NCBI GenBank assembly: GCA_947454305.1
Contig: CANGJE010000006.1
Span: 1-59,347, forward strand
Source of the DNA: Oxalobacteraceae bacterium
GTDB taxonomy: Bacteria; Pseudomonadota; Gammaproteobacteria; Burkholderiales; Burkholderiaceae_D
Length of the DNA: 59,347 nucleotides
Direction of reading: 5' to 3'
Shown here: in pieces, positions 29,078-37,806 of the stretch
How positions within the stretch are numbered: the stretch's first letter is position 1
Layout of the letters: the number at the start of each line of letters is the position of its first letter
The notes under the pieces: model-generated
Databases searched by the model: none
The model's input: the letters and a program-made list of their open reading frames with translations, nothing else
What the model was told of the DNA's origin: nothing
Made by a program: the position numbers and the translations under genes

Positions 29078-30907
29078 ATGTCTGATTCCAGCGACTCCCT
29101 AGAGCAAGATACTGAAGCCCCCAGCGCTTGGTCGCTGGCGGTTCAGGCTGCGGCTTTGTTGGCGATTGATCCTGGCGGATTAGCCGGTGCGCGCATACGC
29201 GCAGGTGCAGGTCCGGTACGCGATGCCTGGATGAGTTTGCTACAAACGCTGATGGGTGACGCTGCCTGGAAGCGTATGCCAGTCAACATTACTGATGAAC
29301 GTTTATTGGGCGGCTTAGATTTATCTGCCACCTTATCCGCCGGTCGTCCGATCTTGCAACAGGGTGTGTTAGCCGATGTGAATGGTGGAACGCTGATACT
29401 CGCCATGGCTGAGCGTCTACCTTCTGCAACCGGTGCCAAGTTAGCGCAAGTGATGGATAGCGGTGAAATTCATATTGTTCGCGATGGTATTGATCAGCGA
29501 CGTGATTCACGTTTTGCAGTGATCGCTTTAGATGAAGGTGTGAGCGAAGAAGAAGTGTTATTGCCGGGTCTGCGGGATCGCCTTGCGTTTGATCTCGATT
29601 TACGTTCAGTGTCGTGGCAAGAGGTACGCGACTATCCCGCTAATTTAATTTCATGTGAAGAGATAGTCGCAGCTCGTGCACGCTTATTCGATCTGAATAT
29701 CGGTGATGATCTTCTCGAAGCTGTGTGTGGAACGGCCATGGTTTTGGGAGTGGATTCGGCACGAGCGACATTGATGACCTTATCTGCTGCGCGTGCTAAT
29801 GCCGCATTGAATGGCGATGCAGATGTTGGTGCGGATGATGTACGCGCAGCCGCTGAATTAGTGTTAGCGCCGCGTGCGACGCGATTGCCACCGACAGCGC
29901 AGTCGGAGGCTGGTCAAGAACAATTGCCTGAACAAGAGCCCGATCAAGAACCACCGCCACCGTCTGAAGAAAACGAACCACCTCCCGAGTCGGAGTCAGA
30001 CCCAGCTTCTGAACAAAATCCGCAAGCACTCGAAGATCAAATTCTCGAAGCCACTAAAGCAGCAATACCAGCAGGTTTGTTATCGCAGTTACTGTCCGGT
30101 GGAATGCAGCGTCGTGCTAGCAGCGGTAAATCAGGTGCTGCAGTTAAAGGCGGTTTGCGCGGTCGGCCATCGGGTTCGCGTCGAGCGATGCCTGCGCATG
30201 GAAGTCGTTTGCATTTAATGGATACCTTGCGCGCCGCCGCACCCTGGCAAAAAATTCGTAAGGCCACTGCAAAAAATCAGCAAGCAAAAATTCAAGTGCG
30301 TGCAGAAGATTTTCATGTCGCGCGTATTAAGCAAAAAACGGCGACGACGACGTTATTTGTGGTGGATGCCTCGGGTTCATCAGCATTGAATCGCTTAGCC
30401 GAAGCCAAAGGTGCAGTGGAGTTATTGCTGGCTGATTGTTATGTGCGTCGTGATCAAGTAGCGCTGATTGCGTTTCGCGGCAAACAAGCGGAGTTGTTAT
30501 TGCCACCGACACGTTCATTGGTGCGTGCTAAGCGTAGTTTGTCGGGATTGCCCGGTGGTGGCGGTACGCCACTGGCTACCGCGATTGATACGGCGGCATC
30601 AGTCGCTGAAGGTTTGCAACGACGTGGATTAACGCCAGTGATTGTTTTGCTTACTGATGGTCGCGCCAATGTTGCGCGTAGTGGTAGCGGTGGTCGTGAG
30701 TTAGCTTTTTCTGAAGCGATGGAAGCTGCGCGACAACTCGCCGTGATGCAAATGTCAGTCTTGTTTATCGACACTTCGCCTCAACCCCAAAAAGCAGCCG
30801 CTGAATTAGCCGCCGCGATGCGTGCGCGTTATATGCCATTGCCATTTGCCGGAGCAGCGTCGGTGTCGCAGGCCGTTCGTGTTGCTGCGTTGGATGGAGC
30901 GCGTTGA
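29078..30907 (+). CDS. bchD: Mg-chelatase subunit D
   Basis: About 609 residues. The N-terminal ~260 residues are a degenerate AAA+ domain related to BchI (GGLDLSATLSAGRPILQQGV). A proline- and glutamate-rich linker (about 275-325) is followed by the C-terminal von Willebrand A domain, with the MIDAS motif VVDASGSSALNRLAEAKGA near residue 430 and LLTDGRANVARSGSGG. BchD joins the BchI ring to BchH. A GTG at 29075 directly precedes the chosen ATG 29078. The bchO start overlaps its 3' end. Confidence 0.95.
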   Translation: MSDSSDSLEQDTEAPSAWSLAVQAAALLAIDPGGLAGARIRAGAGPVRDAWMSLLQTLMGDAAWKRMPVNITDERLLGGLDLSATLSAGRPILQQGVLADVNGGTLILAMAERLPSATGAKLAQVMDSGEIHIVRDGIDQRRDSRFAVIALDEGVSEEEVLLPGLRDRLAFDLDLRSVSWQEVRDYPANLISCEEIVAARARLFDLNIGDDLLEAVCGTAMVLGVDSARATLMTLSAARANAALNGDADVGADDVRAAAELVLAPRATRLPPTAQSEAGQEQLPEQEPDQEPPPPSEENEPPPESESDPASEQNPQALEDQILEATKAAIPAGLLSQLLSGGMQRRASSGKSGAAVKGGLRGRPSGSRRAMPAHGSRLHLMDTLRAAAPWQKIRKATAKNQQAKIQVRAEDFHVARIKQKTATTTLFVVDASGSSALNRLAEAKGAVELLLADCYVRRDQVALIAFRGKQAELLLPPTRSLVRAKRSLSGLPGGGGTPLATAIDTAASVAEGLQRRGLTPVIVLLTDGRANVARSGSGGRELAFSEAMEAARQLAVMQMSVLFIDTSPQPQKAAAELAAAMRARYMPLPFAGAASVSQAVRVAALDGAR

Positions 30908-31799
30908 ATTGAGTCAGCGTTTAGATTGGGATACCGATGGTCGTGATTGGCCAAATCGCGCTCACAGTCATTTTGTGAAAGCCGCAGGGCTTAACTGGCA
31001 TGTGCAGCAATTTGGATTAACGCATGCGACAGAATTCAATCCTAAAAGAATTTTGCTATTACACGGCACGGGTTCGTCATCGCATTCATGGCGAGATGTT
31101 GCACCTTTGCTGGCGCTGCGTTATCAGGTACTAGCGATTGATTTGCCGGGTCATGGATTTACATCTATGCCAGCCTCTGAAGAGCAATCGCTGAATGGAA
31201 TGGCGCGCAAGGTGGGTGAATTATTGCGCGTGATGTCGTTTACCCCTACGCTGGTGATTGGACATTCTGCGGGTGCAGCAGTCGCCGCGCGCATGGTGTT
31301 GGATGGCGCTGTTACACCTACTGCTGTAGTGAGTTTGAATGGTGCGTTTTTGGGTTTTGGTGGTCTGGCAGGGCAACTGTTTTCACCGATTGCGCGTTTG
31401 CTGTCTGCCGGATCATTTGCTGCACGATTTTTTGCGTGGCAAGCGACGGATTACAGCGTCGTTGAAAAATTAGTGCGCAGTACCGGATCCGTATTAGATC
31501 CTTTAGGTATGAAGTTGTATGCGCAACTGGTGCGTAATCCTACGCATGTATCAGCCGCACTCGCGATGATGGCGAATTGGAACTTAGATGCGCTGGAACG
31601 TGACTTACCCCAACTGACTTTGCCGATATGGTTGGTCGCAGCAGAAAATGATTTAACGGTGCCGCCGTCACAAGCAACACAGGTAGCGCGTTTGCTATCC
31701 AACGCACGCCAGGTTGTGTGGCCTATGCTCGGTCATCTGGCGCATGAAGAAAGCCCCACGCAATGTGTGAGGCTTATCGATGAAGTGATGCAGAGCTGA
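30894..31799 (+). CDS. bchO: Alpha/beta hydrolase BchO (Mg-chelatase-linked)
   Basis: A 301-residue alpha/beta hydrolase. ILLLHGTGSSSHSWRDVAPL is the oxyanion-hole region and TLVIGHSAGAAVAARMVLDG is the nucleophile elbow with serine in GHSAG; the histidine is in MLGHLAHEESP. BchO is regularly encoded with bchID and is thought to aid Mg-protoporphyrin formation, but its reaction is not established. I start at ATG 30894, overlapping bchD by 14 bases; a longer frame upstream inside bchD lacks family similarity. Confidence 0.92.
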   Translation: MERVELSQRLDWDTDGRDWPNRAHSHFVKAAGLNWHVQQFGLTHATEFNPKRILLLHGTGSSSHSWRDVAPLLALRYQVLAIDLPGHGFTSMPASEEQSLNGMARKVGELLRVMSFTPTLVIGHSAGAAVAARMVLDGAVTPTAVVSLNGAFLGFGGLAGQLFSPIARLLSAGSFAARFFAWQATDYSVVEKLVRSTGSVLDPLGMKLYAQLVRNPTHVSAALAMMANWNLDALERDLPQLTLPIWLVAAENDLTVPPSQATQVARLLSNARQVVWPMLGHLAHEESPTQCVRLIDEVMQS

Positions 31800-31813
31800 T
31801 TTATCGTTATCGC

Positions 31814-33199
31814 CTACATGCGCTTTAACAACACACCACCGATGCTCACTGGTCCAACGCCTACACTTTGTAATTGAAAAATCGCCGCAATCTCGGCTGG
31901 ACCAGTACCACTACCACCTGCGCCTACCGCGCCGTAAAAGCGACCTGATGTACCGCCACTTAACGTTGTATTCGATGCGATGCCGCTGAAGTAATTGGCA
32001 AACTCTGCGCTACCTAAATTGAGCGTGCTGGTGAGCGATACTGGAACGACAGCCATGCCGCTTTCATCAACGCGAGTGCCGCTGAAAGTAATCGTTATGG
32101 TGCGGTTTGAAAAATTTACGTCTGCTTCGACTTCCCCAACAATCAGATGCGCTTCCTGATTTTTGTCATAGCTAAAAAATCCATGCAAGTTACCGCTGTA
32201 ATGCACGCTACCTGAACTAGGCATTGTGCTGGTATCGGTTGCATCACCAAAGGCGACAAAGCCACGCCGCATTTTGTTGTGTTCGTTTACGCCATTCCAT
32301 TCAGTGATCATCACGCTGTCCTGCGTGACCCAACTGCCGATGTTGGCGCTGGCATAACTCCATTGGTGATAGTCACGATAGCCCTTGAAGCCGGGATACG
32401 GCACGCCTATGCCATCAGCATTTGGTAATAGAACTAATTTGCCAGTGATATCGATCCCGTAGCCCGCTTGTGTTGCGCCATCTTCGTGGAGTCGTGAGGC
32501 CCAGATATTGTCGGGCGTGCTGCCACCCGTTCGCCAGTTACCGGCTTGTGTATGGACACCATCGGTTTCGCTGGCGGAGCAATTCGGTGTGCTCGAAGGG
32601 CAGCGTATCGGTTCATTGCGCGGAAAATAAATATTGTTGGCGTAATTAGCTTGAGTAGCGGTGGCGCCTAATTTTGCATAGTCATAAAAATTGACATCGG
32701 TAGGCGGTGGAAGCGCGAATAGCGTAGCGATACCTGCGCTGTTGAGTTGTACGCGACCCTGATTTTTTTCAAAGGTTTCGATAATGAGTGGCCGCTCAGT
32801 GATGCCATCCCATGACAGCCCAAGTTTTGAAAGCAGCAGCGTGACTGTAGCGGTCTGGCCGGTGGCATCGCGCTTGACACGCAGATCAGCCAGGCCACCG
32901 GTCGCCGGTTGCAATCCATAGGCGCTGCCGGGTGCCGGGTTGGGTTGCAACAAATCATTGGTTGAAATGGCATAGGTCTGAGCGCCGGAAGTGGTGACAG
33001 CAATACCGTTATCGATGCGGATGATGCTGTCGCCGCTGCATTGCATTCCTACCTGTGGGCAGCCCGCGCTGGAACCAGCGCTTTGCGCTGTGGCGCGACC
33101 GGCATCGCCGCCGCCGCCGCAACTCGCGAGTAGCGTGGCCAGCGCTAGTGTGAGCACTGGTAGCGCAGGCGCTGCGCGGTATGACCCGATATTCCCCAT
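31814..33199 (-). CDS. Putative surface lipoprotein with TbpB-like beta-barrel
   Basis: A 461-residue protein with a lipoprotein signal peptide (LALATLLASCGGGGD, lipobox LASC with the acylated cysteine near residue 27), then a glycine-rich stretch. The C-terminal ~150 residues alternate hydrophobic and polar residues and end in SGRFYGAVGAGGSGTGPAEI followed by AAIFQL. That pattern resembles the closing of the eight-stranded barrel in transferrin-binding protein B and other Slam-dependent surface lipoproteins. Such proteins capture iron carriers or haem. It lies convergent to bchO and divergent from crtE, inside the photosynthesis cluster. Ligand and any link to pigments are unknown. Confidence 0.6.
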   Translation of the reverse strand: MGNIGSYRAAPALPVLTLALATLLASCGGGGDAGRATAQSAGSSAGCPQVGMQCSGDSIIRIDNGIAVTTSGAQTYAISTNDLLQPNPAPGSAYGLQPATGGLADLRVKRDATGQTATVTLLLSKLGLSWDGITERPLIIETFEKNQGRVQLNSAGIATLFALPPPTDVNFYDYAKLGATATQANYANNIYFPRNEPIRCPSSTPNCSASETDGVHTQAGNWRTGGSTPDNIWASRLHEDGATQAGYGIDITGKLVLLPNADGIGVPYPGFKGYRDYHQWSYASANIGSWVTQDSVMITEWNGVNEHNKMRRGFVAFGDATDTSTMPSSGSVHYSGNLHGFFSYDKNQEAHLIVGEVEADVNFSNRTITITFSGTRVDESGMAVVPVSLTSTLNLGSAEFANYFSGIASNTTLSGGTSGRFYGAVGAGGSGTGPAEIAAIFQLQSVGVGPVSIGGVLLKRM

Positions 33200-33379
33200 G
33201 AAGTCTCCCCAAAATTTTGTCCGCTCCGTTGGCTGGCGCTGGAAAGACGTGACCTTAGGTGATCCATCCAGCGAGGTTTTTGAGGTCGGACAAGCGTTCT
33301 TGGGAGCGCGGGCCGGGTCTGATCAATCTTTACGAATTGGCAAGCCGATCACAATCGAGGCGTAATCCACATCGCTTTG

Positions 33380-33420
33380 TGTCTATTTTTCTTGACACAA
33401 ACATGTGACAGCTTTAAGTT
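33380..33420 (+). promoter_or_regulatory. crtE promoter with PpsR/CrtJ site
   Basis: TGTCTATTTTTCTTGACA (33380-33397) is a perfect TGT-N12-ACA site. Its end doubles as a consensus -35 TTGACA (33392-33397), followed after 17 bases by TAAGTT (33415-33420). PpsR bound here would directly block RNA polymerase. The leader then holds a small GGACT/AGTCC hairpin before the crtE start at 33479. The rest of 33200-33379, between the lipoprotein and this site, shows no gene. Confidence 0.75.
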
Positions 33421-33478
33421 ACACCGATACCGTGGACTCGGAGTCCTCAATCGTCCCAAACCGCCAGACGGAGACAGC

Positions 33479-34372
33479 ATGGATAACACTCAACGCATAG
33501 AAGCGGCACTCGAAGCGGCAGTCGCTGCCCAAGAAGGCCCGGATGGTCCGCCAAGATTAGCCGCGGCGATCCGTCATTCTGTGTTTCCCGGTGGTGCGCG
33601 GATTCGCCCGCATCTGACATTAGCGGTGGCGCAAGCCTGTGGCGCGGACGATTTAACTATCGCAGCGGCGGCAGGCGCGGCGATTGAGCTGATGCATTGT
33701 GCCTCGCTGGTTCACGACGATTTACCTTGTTTCGATAATGCGGCGACCCGACGCGGTCGTCCTTCGGTATTTGCAGCGTATGGCGAACGTTTGGCGGTGT
33801 TGGCGGGTGATGCGTTGATTGTTTCGGCGTATCAGAGCTTAGCCGTCGCAGCGAGTGCCAAACCAGAACGCTTGGGCCCACTAGTGGCCACGCTCTCAGC
33901 AGGTGTTGCAGCTCCGAGCGGTATCGTTGCGGGGCAAGCGTGGGAGTGTGAGCCGCGTGTGGCACTCACTGAATATCAGCGGGCAAAAACCGGCGCTTTA
34001 TTTGTAGCTGCCACTGTCTCAGGTGCGCAAGCTGCTGGAGTTGCAGCCGGACCTTGGCGTGCTTTGGGCGAATGGTTGGGCGAGGCCTATCAAGTGGCTG
34101 ATGACATTCGCGATGTGGCGTTAGATGCGGATTCGTTGGGCAAGCCTCAGGGGCAAGACGCAACGCATGGTCGCCCTAGTTCAGCGGCTGAACTGGGTTT
34201 GTCGGGTGCGATTCAATATTTTGATCAACTCATCGCGTATGCCAGCGCATCTATCCCTAGTTGCCGCGGTTCTGCGCAGTTGCGCACGCTGGTGAGGCAA
34301 GAATCAAAACGCCTGGTTCCAGTTGAGCTCACACGTCGGGTTGCGCCGAGTGTGACGCGAGTCTCGGCATAA
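33479..34372 (+). CDS. crtE: Geranylgeranyl diphosphate synthase
   Basis: A 297-residue trans-isoprenyl diphosphate synthase. The first Asp-rich motif is LVHDDLPCFDNAATRRGRPS near residues 78-97 and the second is YQVADDIRDVALD near 203-215. It makes C20 GGPP, used both for phytoene (CrtB) and for the bacteriochlorophyll tail (BchG). I start at ATG 33479, since the frame upstream lies in the leader. crtF follows four bases after its stop. Confidence 0.95.
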   Translation: MDNTQRIEAALEAAVAAQEGPDGPPRLAAAIRHSVFPGGARIRPHLTLAVAQACGADDLTIAAAAGAAIELMHCASLVHDDLPCFDNAATRRGRPSVFAAYGERLAVLAGDALIVSAYQSLAVAASAKPERLGPLVATLSAGVAAPSGIVAGQAWECEPRVALTEYQRAKTGALFVAATVSGAQAAGVAAGPWRALGEWLGEAYQVADDIRDVALDADSLGKPQGQDATHGRPSSAAELGLSGAIQYFDQLIAYASASIPSCRGSAQLRTLVRQESKRLVPVELTRRVAPSVTRVSA

Positions 34373-34376
34373 CGTA

Positions 34377-35528
34377 ATGGCGGCCGCTACGCTGTCGTTC
34401 ACAGATTGGTTGCTGGGTTGGCGTGACCGGTTGCTCTCCAGCCCCGCATTTCATCGGGCGGCCTCAGGCTTTGCGCTCACGCGTCCGATCGCGCATCGTC
34501 ATGCGCGTGAGGTATTCGATCTGGTCGCGGGCTTTGTCTATTCGCAGGTGTTGGCGGCTTGCGTAAAGCTGGATTTATTCAAAACACTCTCACGCGGTCC
34601 GCAAAGTTTGTCGGTACTAGCGCATCAGTTTGGTATGACGCGTGAAGCGGCAGAACGTTTACTCACTGCAGCGCAATCACTCAGGTTAGTAGAAAAGCGT
34701 GGCCTTGATGCGCAAGGCGACACACGCTATGGCTTAGGTATGTTGGGTGCACCCTTAGTCGACAACGAAGCAGTGATTGCTATGGTTGAACACCATGCGG
34801 TGTTGTATGCCGATCTGGCCGATCCGTTGGCGCTGTTGCGTGGCATTGGACCGCCACCTTCACTCTCAGAGTATTACCCCTATACCGCCGACTCGGCTCT
34901 CACCGGTGCCGCTGAAATCGCACCTGAAAAAGTCGCGAGTTATTCACGTTTGATGTCGGCTTCGCAGCCCTTAGTGGCGGCTGAAATTTTAGATGCGTTT
35001 TCATTTAGCGGACATCGTCATTTGTTGGATGTAGGTGGTGGCGAGGGACGTTTTTTAGTGAGTGTCGCCGAGCGCCATCCTCATTTAAAAATGAGTCTGT
35101 TTGATTTGCCACCTGTTGCAGCGAATGCGCAGCAGCGCTTTCAAAACGCGGGTATCAGTAATCGAGCACAAGCTCATGGCGGTAATTTTTTGGCCGACAC
35201 GCTGCCGACGGGTGCGGATATCGCGTCGTTAGTTCGCGTTATTCACGATCATGACGACGAACGCGCAAGCAAGATTCTTAGTTCGATACGTCGCGCCTTG
35301 CCTAAAGGTGGAACGCTGGTGCTGGCCGAGCCGATGTCGGGTACGCCCGGCGCCGAAGCGATGGGCGATGCGTATTTTGGTTTCTATCTATTAGCGATGG
35401 GTCGCGGTCAGGCGCGCACGGCAGAACAGCTGAGCGATCTGCTGAAAAAAGCCGGCTTCGGAAAAATCCGTCTGCTGCCCACCCGTATCCCGCTGCAAGT
35501 TCGCATGTTGGTAGCGGAAGCGGTCTAA
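34377..35528 (+). CDS. crtF: Hydroxyneurosporene O-methyltransferase
   Basis: A 383-residue two-domain O-methyltransferase. An N-terminal winged-helix dimerisation domain (LSVLAHQFGMTREAAERLLT) precedes a SAM-binding domain with motif I HLLDVGGGEGRFLVSVAERH near residues 217-236 and a catalytic-type histidine in VIHDHDDERA. CrtF methylates the C1-hydroxyl of carotenoids in the spheroidene/spirilloxanthin pathways. It acts after CrtC and before or with CrtD, encoded at 45.4-47.8 kb. Confidence 0.93.
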   Translation: MAAATLSFTDWLLGWRDRLLSSPAFHRAASGFALTRPIAHRHAREVFDLVAGFVYSQVLAACVKLDLFKTLSRGPQSLSVLAHQFGMTREAAERLLTAAQSLRLVEKRGLDAQGDTRYGLGMLGAPLVDNEAVIAMVEHHAVLYADLADPLALLRGIGPPPSLSEYYPYTADSALTGAAEIAPEKVASYSRLMSASQPLVAAEILDAFSFSGHRHLLDVGGGEGRFLVSVAERHPHLKMSLFDLPPVAANAQQRFQNAGISNRAQAHGGNFLADTLPTGADIASLVRVIHDHDDERASKILSSIRRALPKGGTLVLAEPMSGTPGAEAMGDAYFGFYLLAMGRGQARTAEQLSDLLKKAGFGKIRLLPTRIPLQVRMLVAEAV

Positions 35529-35650
35529 GGCCTTCTGAGCTTGGTCGCGGGAGTTACGGCCTGGCGACAGGATTGAAATCCTAAAACGCTCAAAAAATAC
35601 AAAAAAAGCAACTGCATGCACAGGCTGCCCATCGCGGTGGCAGGGTTATA

Positions 35651-35690
35651 TGTAATTATTACTTGACAGTATGTCGCGTCAGCTTAGAAT
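35651..35690 (+). promoter_or_regulatory. bchC operon promoter with PpsR/CrtJ site
   Basis: TGTAATTATTACTTGACA (35651-35668) is a perfect TGT-N12-ACA site whose end forms the -35 TTGACA (35663-35668), followed after 16 bases by TAGAAT (35685-35690). The predicted transcript has a leader of about 145 bases before bchC, with a CGTTC/GAACG hairpin and a short upstream reading frame. The remaining part of 35529-35840 holds no other gene. Confidence 0.78.
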
Positions 35691-35784
35691 GACACATCAC
35701 CCTGAAAAGGGCGCAGGTTAGCCCGCGCCGTTCCAGGAACGGAACATCGGCTATTGCCGTAACCACTAAAACGACAGGTTCGCA

Positions 35785-35844
35785 ATGAACAACCTGCATT
35801 ACGAGACAACTCAGCACACAGACAACCCGAGGGGCGCGGTATGA
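35785..35844 (+). CDS. Possible 19-residue upstream ORF coupled to bchC
   Basis: ATG 35785 opens a 19-codon frame (MNNLHYETTQHTDNPRGAV) whose TGA stop overlaps the bchC start as ATGA (35841-35844). A weak ACAGG ribosome-binding site precedes it, while the GAGGGG before bchC lies inside the small frame. The peptide has no recognisable motif. It could couple or limit bchC translation, or be chance. Confidence 0.3.
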   Translation: MNNLHYETTQHTDNPRGAV

Positions 35845-36791
35845 ATGCGCACGCCGTGGTGGTCGAAGAGCCTCACAAATTACATGTGAGAGAGCTTGCG
35901 CTCGTCGAGCCTACGGATAACGACTTAGTCGTTGACATCCATTGGAGCGGGATTTCAACCGGTACAGAAAAATTGCTGTGGTCGGGTCGTATGCCGACCT
36001 TTCCGGGCATGGGTTATCCGCTGGTGCCAGGTTATGAGTCAGTCGGTCGCGTGGCTCAAGCTGGTCGCAGTACCAATTACAAAGAAGGTGAGCTGGTGTT
36101 CGTTCCGGGCGCGGCTTGCTTTGGTGACGTCAAAGGTTTATTCGGTGGCGCGGCATCACGTGTGGTGATTCCAGCTTTACGCGCACTGCGTATCTCGGAT
36201 CAGTTGGGTGAGCGCGGCACATTGCTGGCACTCGCAGCAACGGCGTATCACGCGAACGTGGTGCCGGGATCAACACCAGGTACGACTAGTCCAGAACTGA
36301 TTATTGGTCACGGTGTGTTGGGTCGTATGATCGCGCGCCTCGCCGTGATTGCAGGCGGTAAGCCCGTGGTGTGGGAAACCAATCCTGATCGTCGCTCTGG
36401 CGCATTGGGCTACGACGTAGTGGATCCCAAAGATGACACGCGTTCGAATTACCGTTCAATTTGCGATGTGAGTGGTGATCCAAAGATTTTGGATTCACTC
36501 ATTGCGCGAGGTGCGCCCGGTTGCGAAATCGTACTCGCTGGTTTTTATGATCAGCCATTGTCGTTTTCATTTGCGCCGGCCTTTTTACGTGAAGCGCGTT
36601 TACGCGTTGCCGCGCAATGGAAGCCACAAGATTTGATTTCGGTAAAAGAATTAGCTGAATCCGGAAAGCTGTCACTCGAAGGATTAATTACACACCGCAG
36701 TAACCCAACGAATGCCGATGATGCGTATCGCACGGCGTTCACCGATTCCACCTGTCTGAAGATGATCCTTGACTGGAGAACTGCACAATGA
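35841..36791 (+). CDS. bchC: 3-hydroxyethyl bacteriochlorophyllide a dehydrogenase
   Basis: A 316-residue medium-chain dehydrogenase-like protein. IHWSGISTGTEKLLWSGRMP and GMGYPLVPGYESVGRVAQAG near the N-terminus are diagnostic of BchC; GHGVLGRMIARLAVIAGGKP is the nucleotide-binding turn. It oxidises the 3-hydroxyethyl group made by BchF to 3-acetyl, the last ring change to bacteriochlorophyllide a. First gene of bchCXYZ; it overlaps bchX by four bases. Confidence 0.95.
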   Translation: MNAHAVVVEEPHKLHVRELALVEPTDNDLVVDIHWSGISTGTEKLLWSGRMPTFPGMGYPLVPGYESVGRVAQAGRSTNYKEGELVFVPGAACFGDVKGLFGGAASRVVIPALRALRISDQLGERGTLLALAATAYHANVVPGSTPGTTSPELIIGHGVLGRMIARLAVIAGGKPVVWETNPDRRSGALGYDVVDPKDDTRSNYRSICDVSGDPKILDSLIARGAPGCEIVLAGFYDQPLSFSFAPAFLREARLRVAAQWKPQDLISVKELAESGKLSLEGLITHRSNPTNADDAYRTAFTDSTCLKMILDWRTAQ

Positions 36792-37804
36792 GTACGCCTA
36801 ATCAACCACAGGCAGCACCGATTAATTTTATGCAAAAAGAGCGCTTGCGTGCTGAAGCGGCGATAGAGCCTACGCCAGTGCATACCGGCGAGCCTACGAA
36901 AGAAACGCAAATCATCGCTATCTATGGCAAAGGCGGTATTGGTAAAAGTTTTACGCTCGCTAATCTGTCGTACATGATGGCGCAGCAAGGTAAAAAAGTT
37001 TTATTGATTGGTTGCGATCCAAAAAGCGACACCACTTCGTTACTGTTCGGCGGTAAAGCCTGCCCAACGATTATCGAAACGTCCTCCAAGAAAAAACTCG
37101 CTGGTGAGCCCGTTGCGATTGGCGATGTTTGCTTCAAGCGCGATGGCGTGTATGCGATGGAATTAGGTGGGCCAGAAGTGGGTCGTGGTTGCGGTGGTCG
37201 CGGCATCATTCACGGTTTTGAATTACTCGAAAAACTCGGCTTCCATGAGTGGGGTTTTGATTATGTCTTACTTGATTTCTTAGGTGACGTGGTGTGCGGC
37301 GGTTTTGGTTTGCCGATTGCACGTGACATGTGCCAAAAAGTGATCGTGGTGGGCAGTAATGATTTGCAGTCGCTGTACGTAGCTAACAATGTTTGCTCCG
37401 CCGTGGAATATTTCCGCAAGCTCGGTGGCAACGTGGGTGTGGCAGGTATGGTCATCAACAAAGATGACGGTACGGGCGAAGCACAAGCCTTTGCAAAACA
37501 CGCAGGTATACCTGTGTTGTCGGCGATTCCAGCGAACGAAGATATCCGTCGCAAGAGCGCGAGTTACGAAATTATTGGCCGTCCTGAAAGTCAGTGGGGC
37601 GAGTTGTTCGCCACCTTGGCGCAAAACGTCGCGGATGCGCCGCCCGTTCGCCCTAAGCCTATGTCGCAAGATGCGTTGCTGGGATTATTTTCAGCGGACA
37701 CCGTTGGTCGCGATGTCGTACTCGAGCCTGCCACCATCACCGACATGATGGGTAAAGCAGAAGTTACTAAACACACGCTCGAAGTTGTTTACGACGAGGT
37801 GTAA
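36788..37804 (+). CDS. bchX: Chlorophyllide a reductase iron protein
   Basis: A 338-residue NifH-like ATPase. P-loop [20 protein letters not shown] near residue 43; cluster-binding cysteines in GRGCGGRGIIHG and [12 protein letters not shown]. It delivers electrons to BchYZ for reduction of ring B of chlorophyllide a. Compared with BchL it has the usual longer N-terminal extension and FT in place of TT after the P-loop serine, as expected for BchX. Confidence 0.95.
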   Translation: MSTPNQPQAAPINFMQKERLRAEAAIEPTPVHTGEPTKETQIIAIYGKGGIGKSFTLANLSYMMAQQGKKVLLIGCDPKSDTTSLLFGGKACPTIIETSSKKKLAGEPVAIGDVCFKRDGVYAMELGGPEVGRGCGGRGIIHGFELLEKLGFHEWGFDYVLLDFLGDVVCGGFGLPIARDMCQKVIVVGSNDLQSLYVANNVCSAVEYFRKLGGNVGVAGMVINKDDGTGEAQAFAKHAGIPVLSAIPANEDIRRKSASYEIIGRPESQWGELFATLAQNVADAPPVRPKPMSQDALLGLFSADTVGRDVVLEPATITDMMGKAEVTKHTLEVVYDEV

Positions 37805-37806
37805 TC

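Noticed and set aside
35391..35621. Minus-strand ORF over the crtF end
   Set aside because: Antisense shadow of crtF with no protein-like features or ribosome-binding site.
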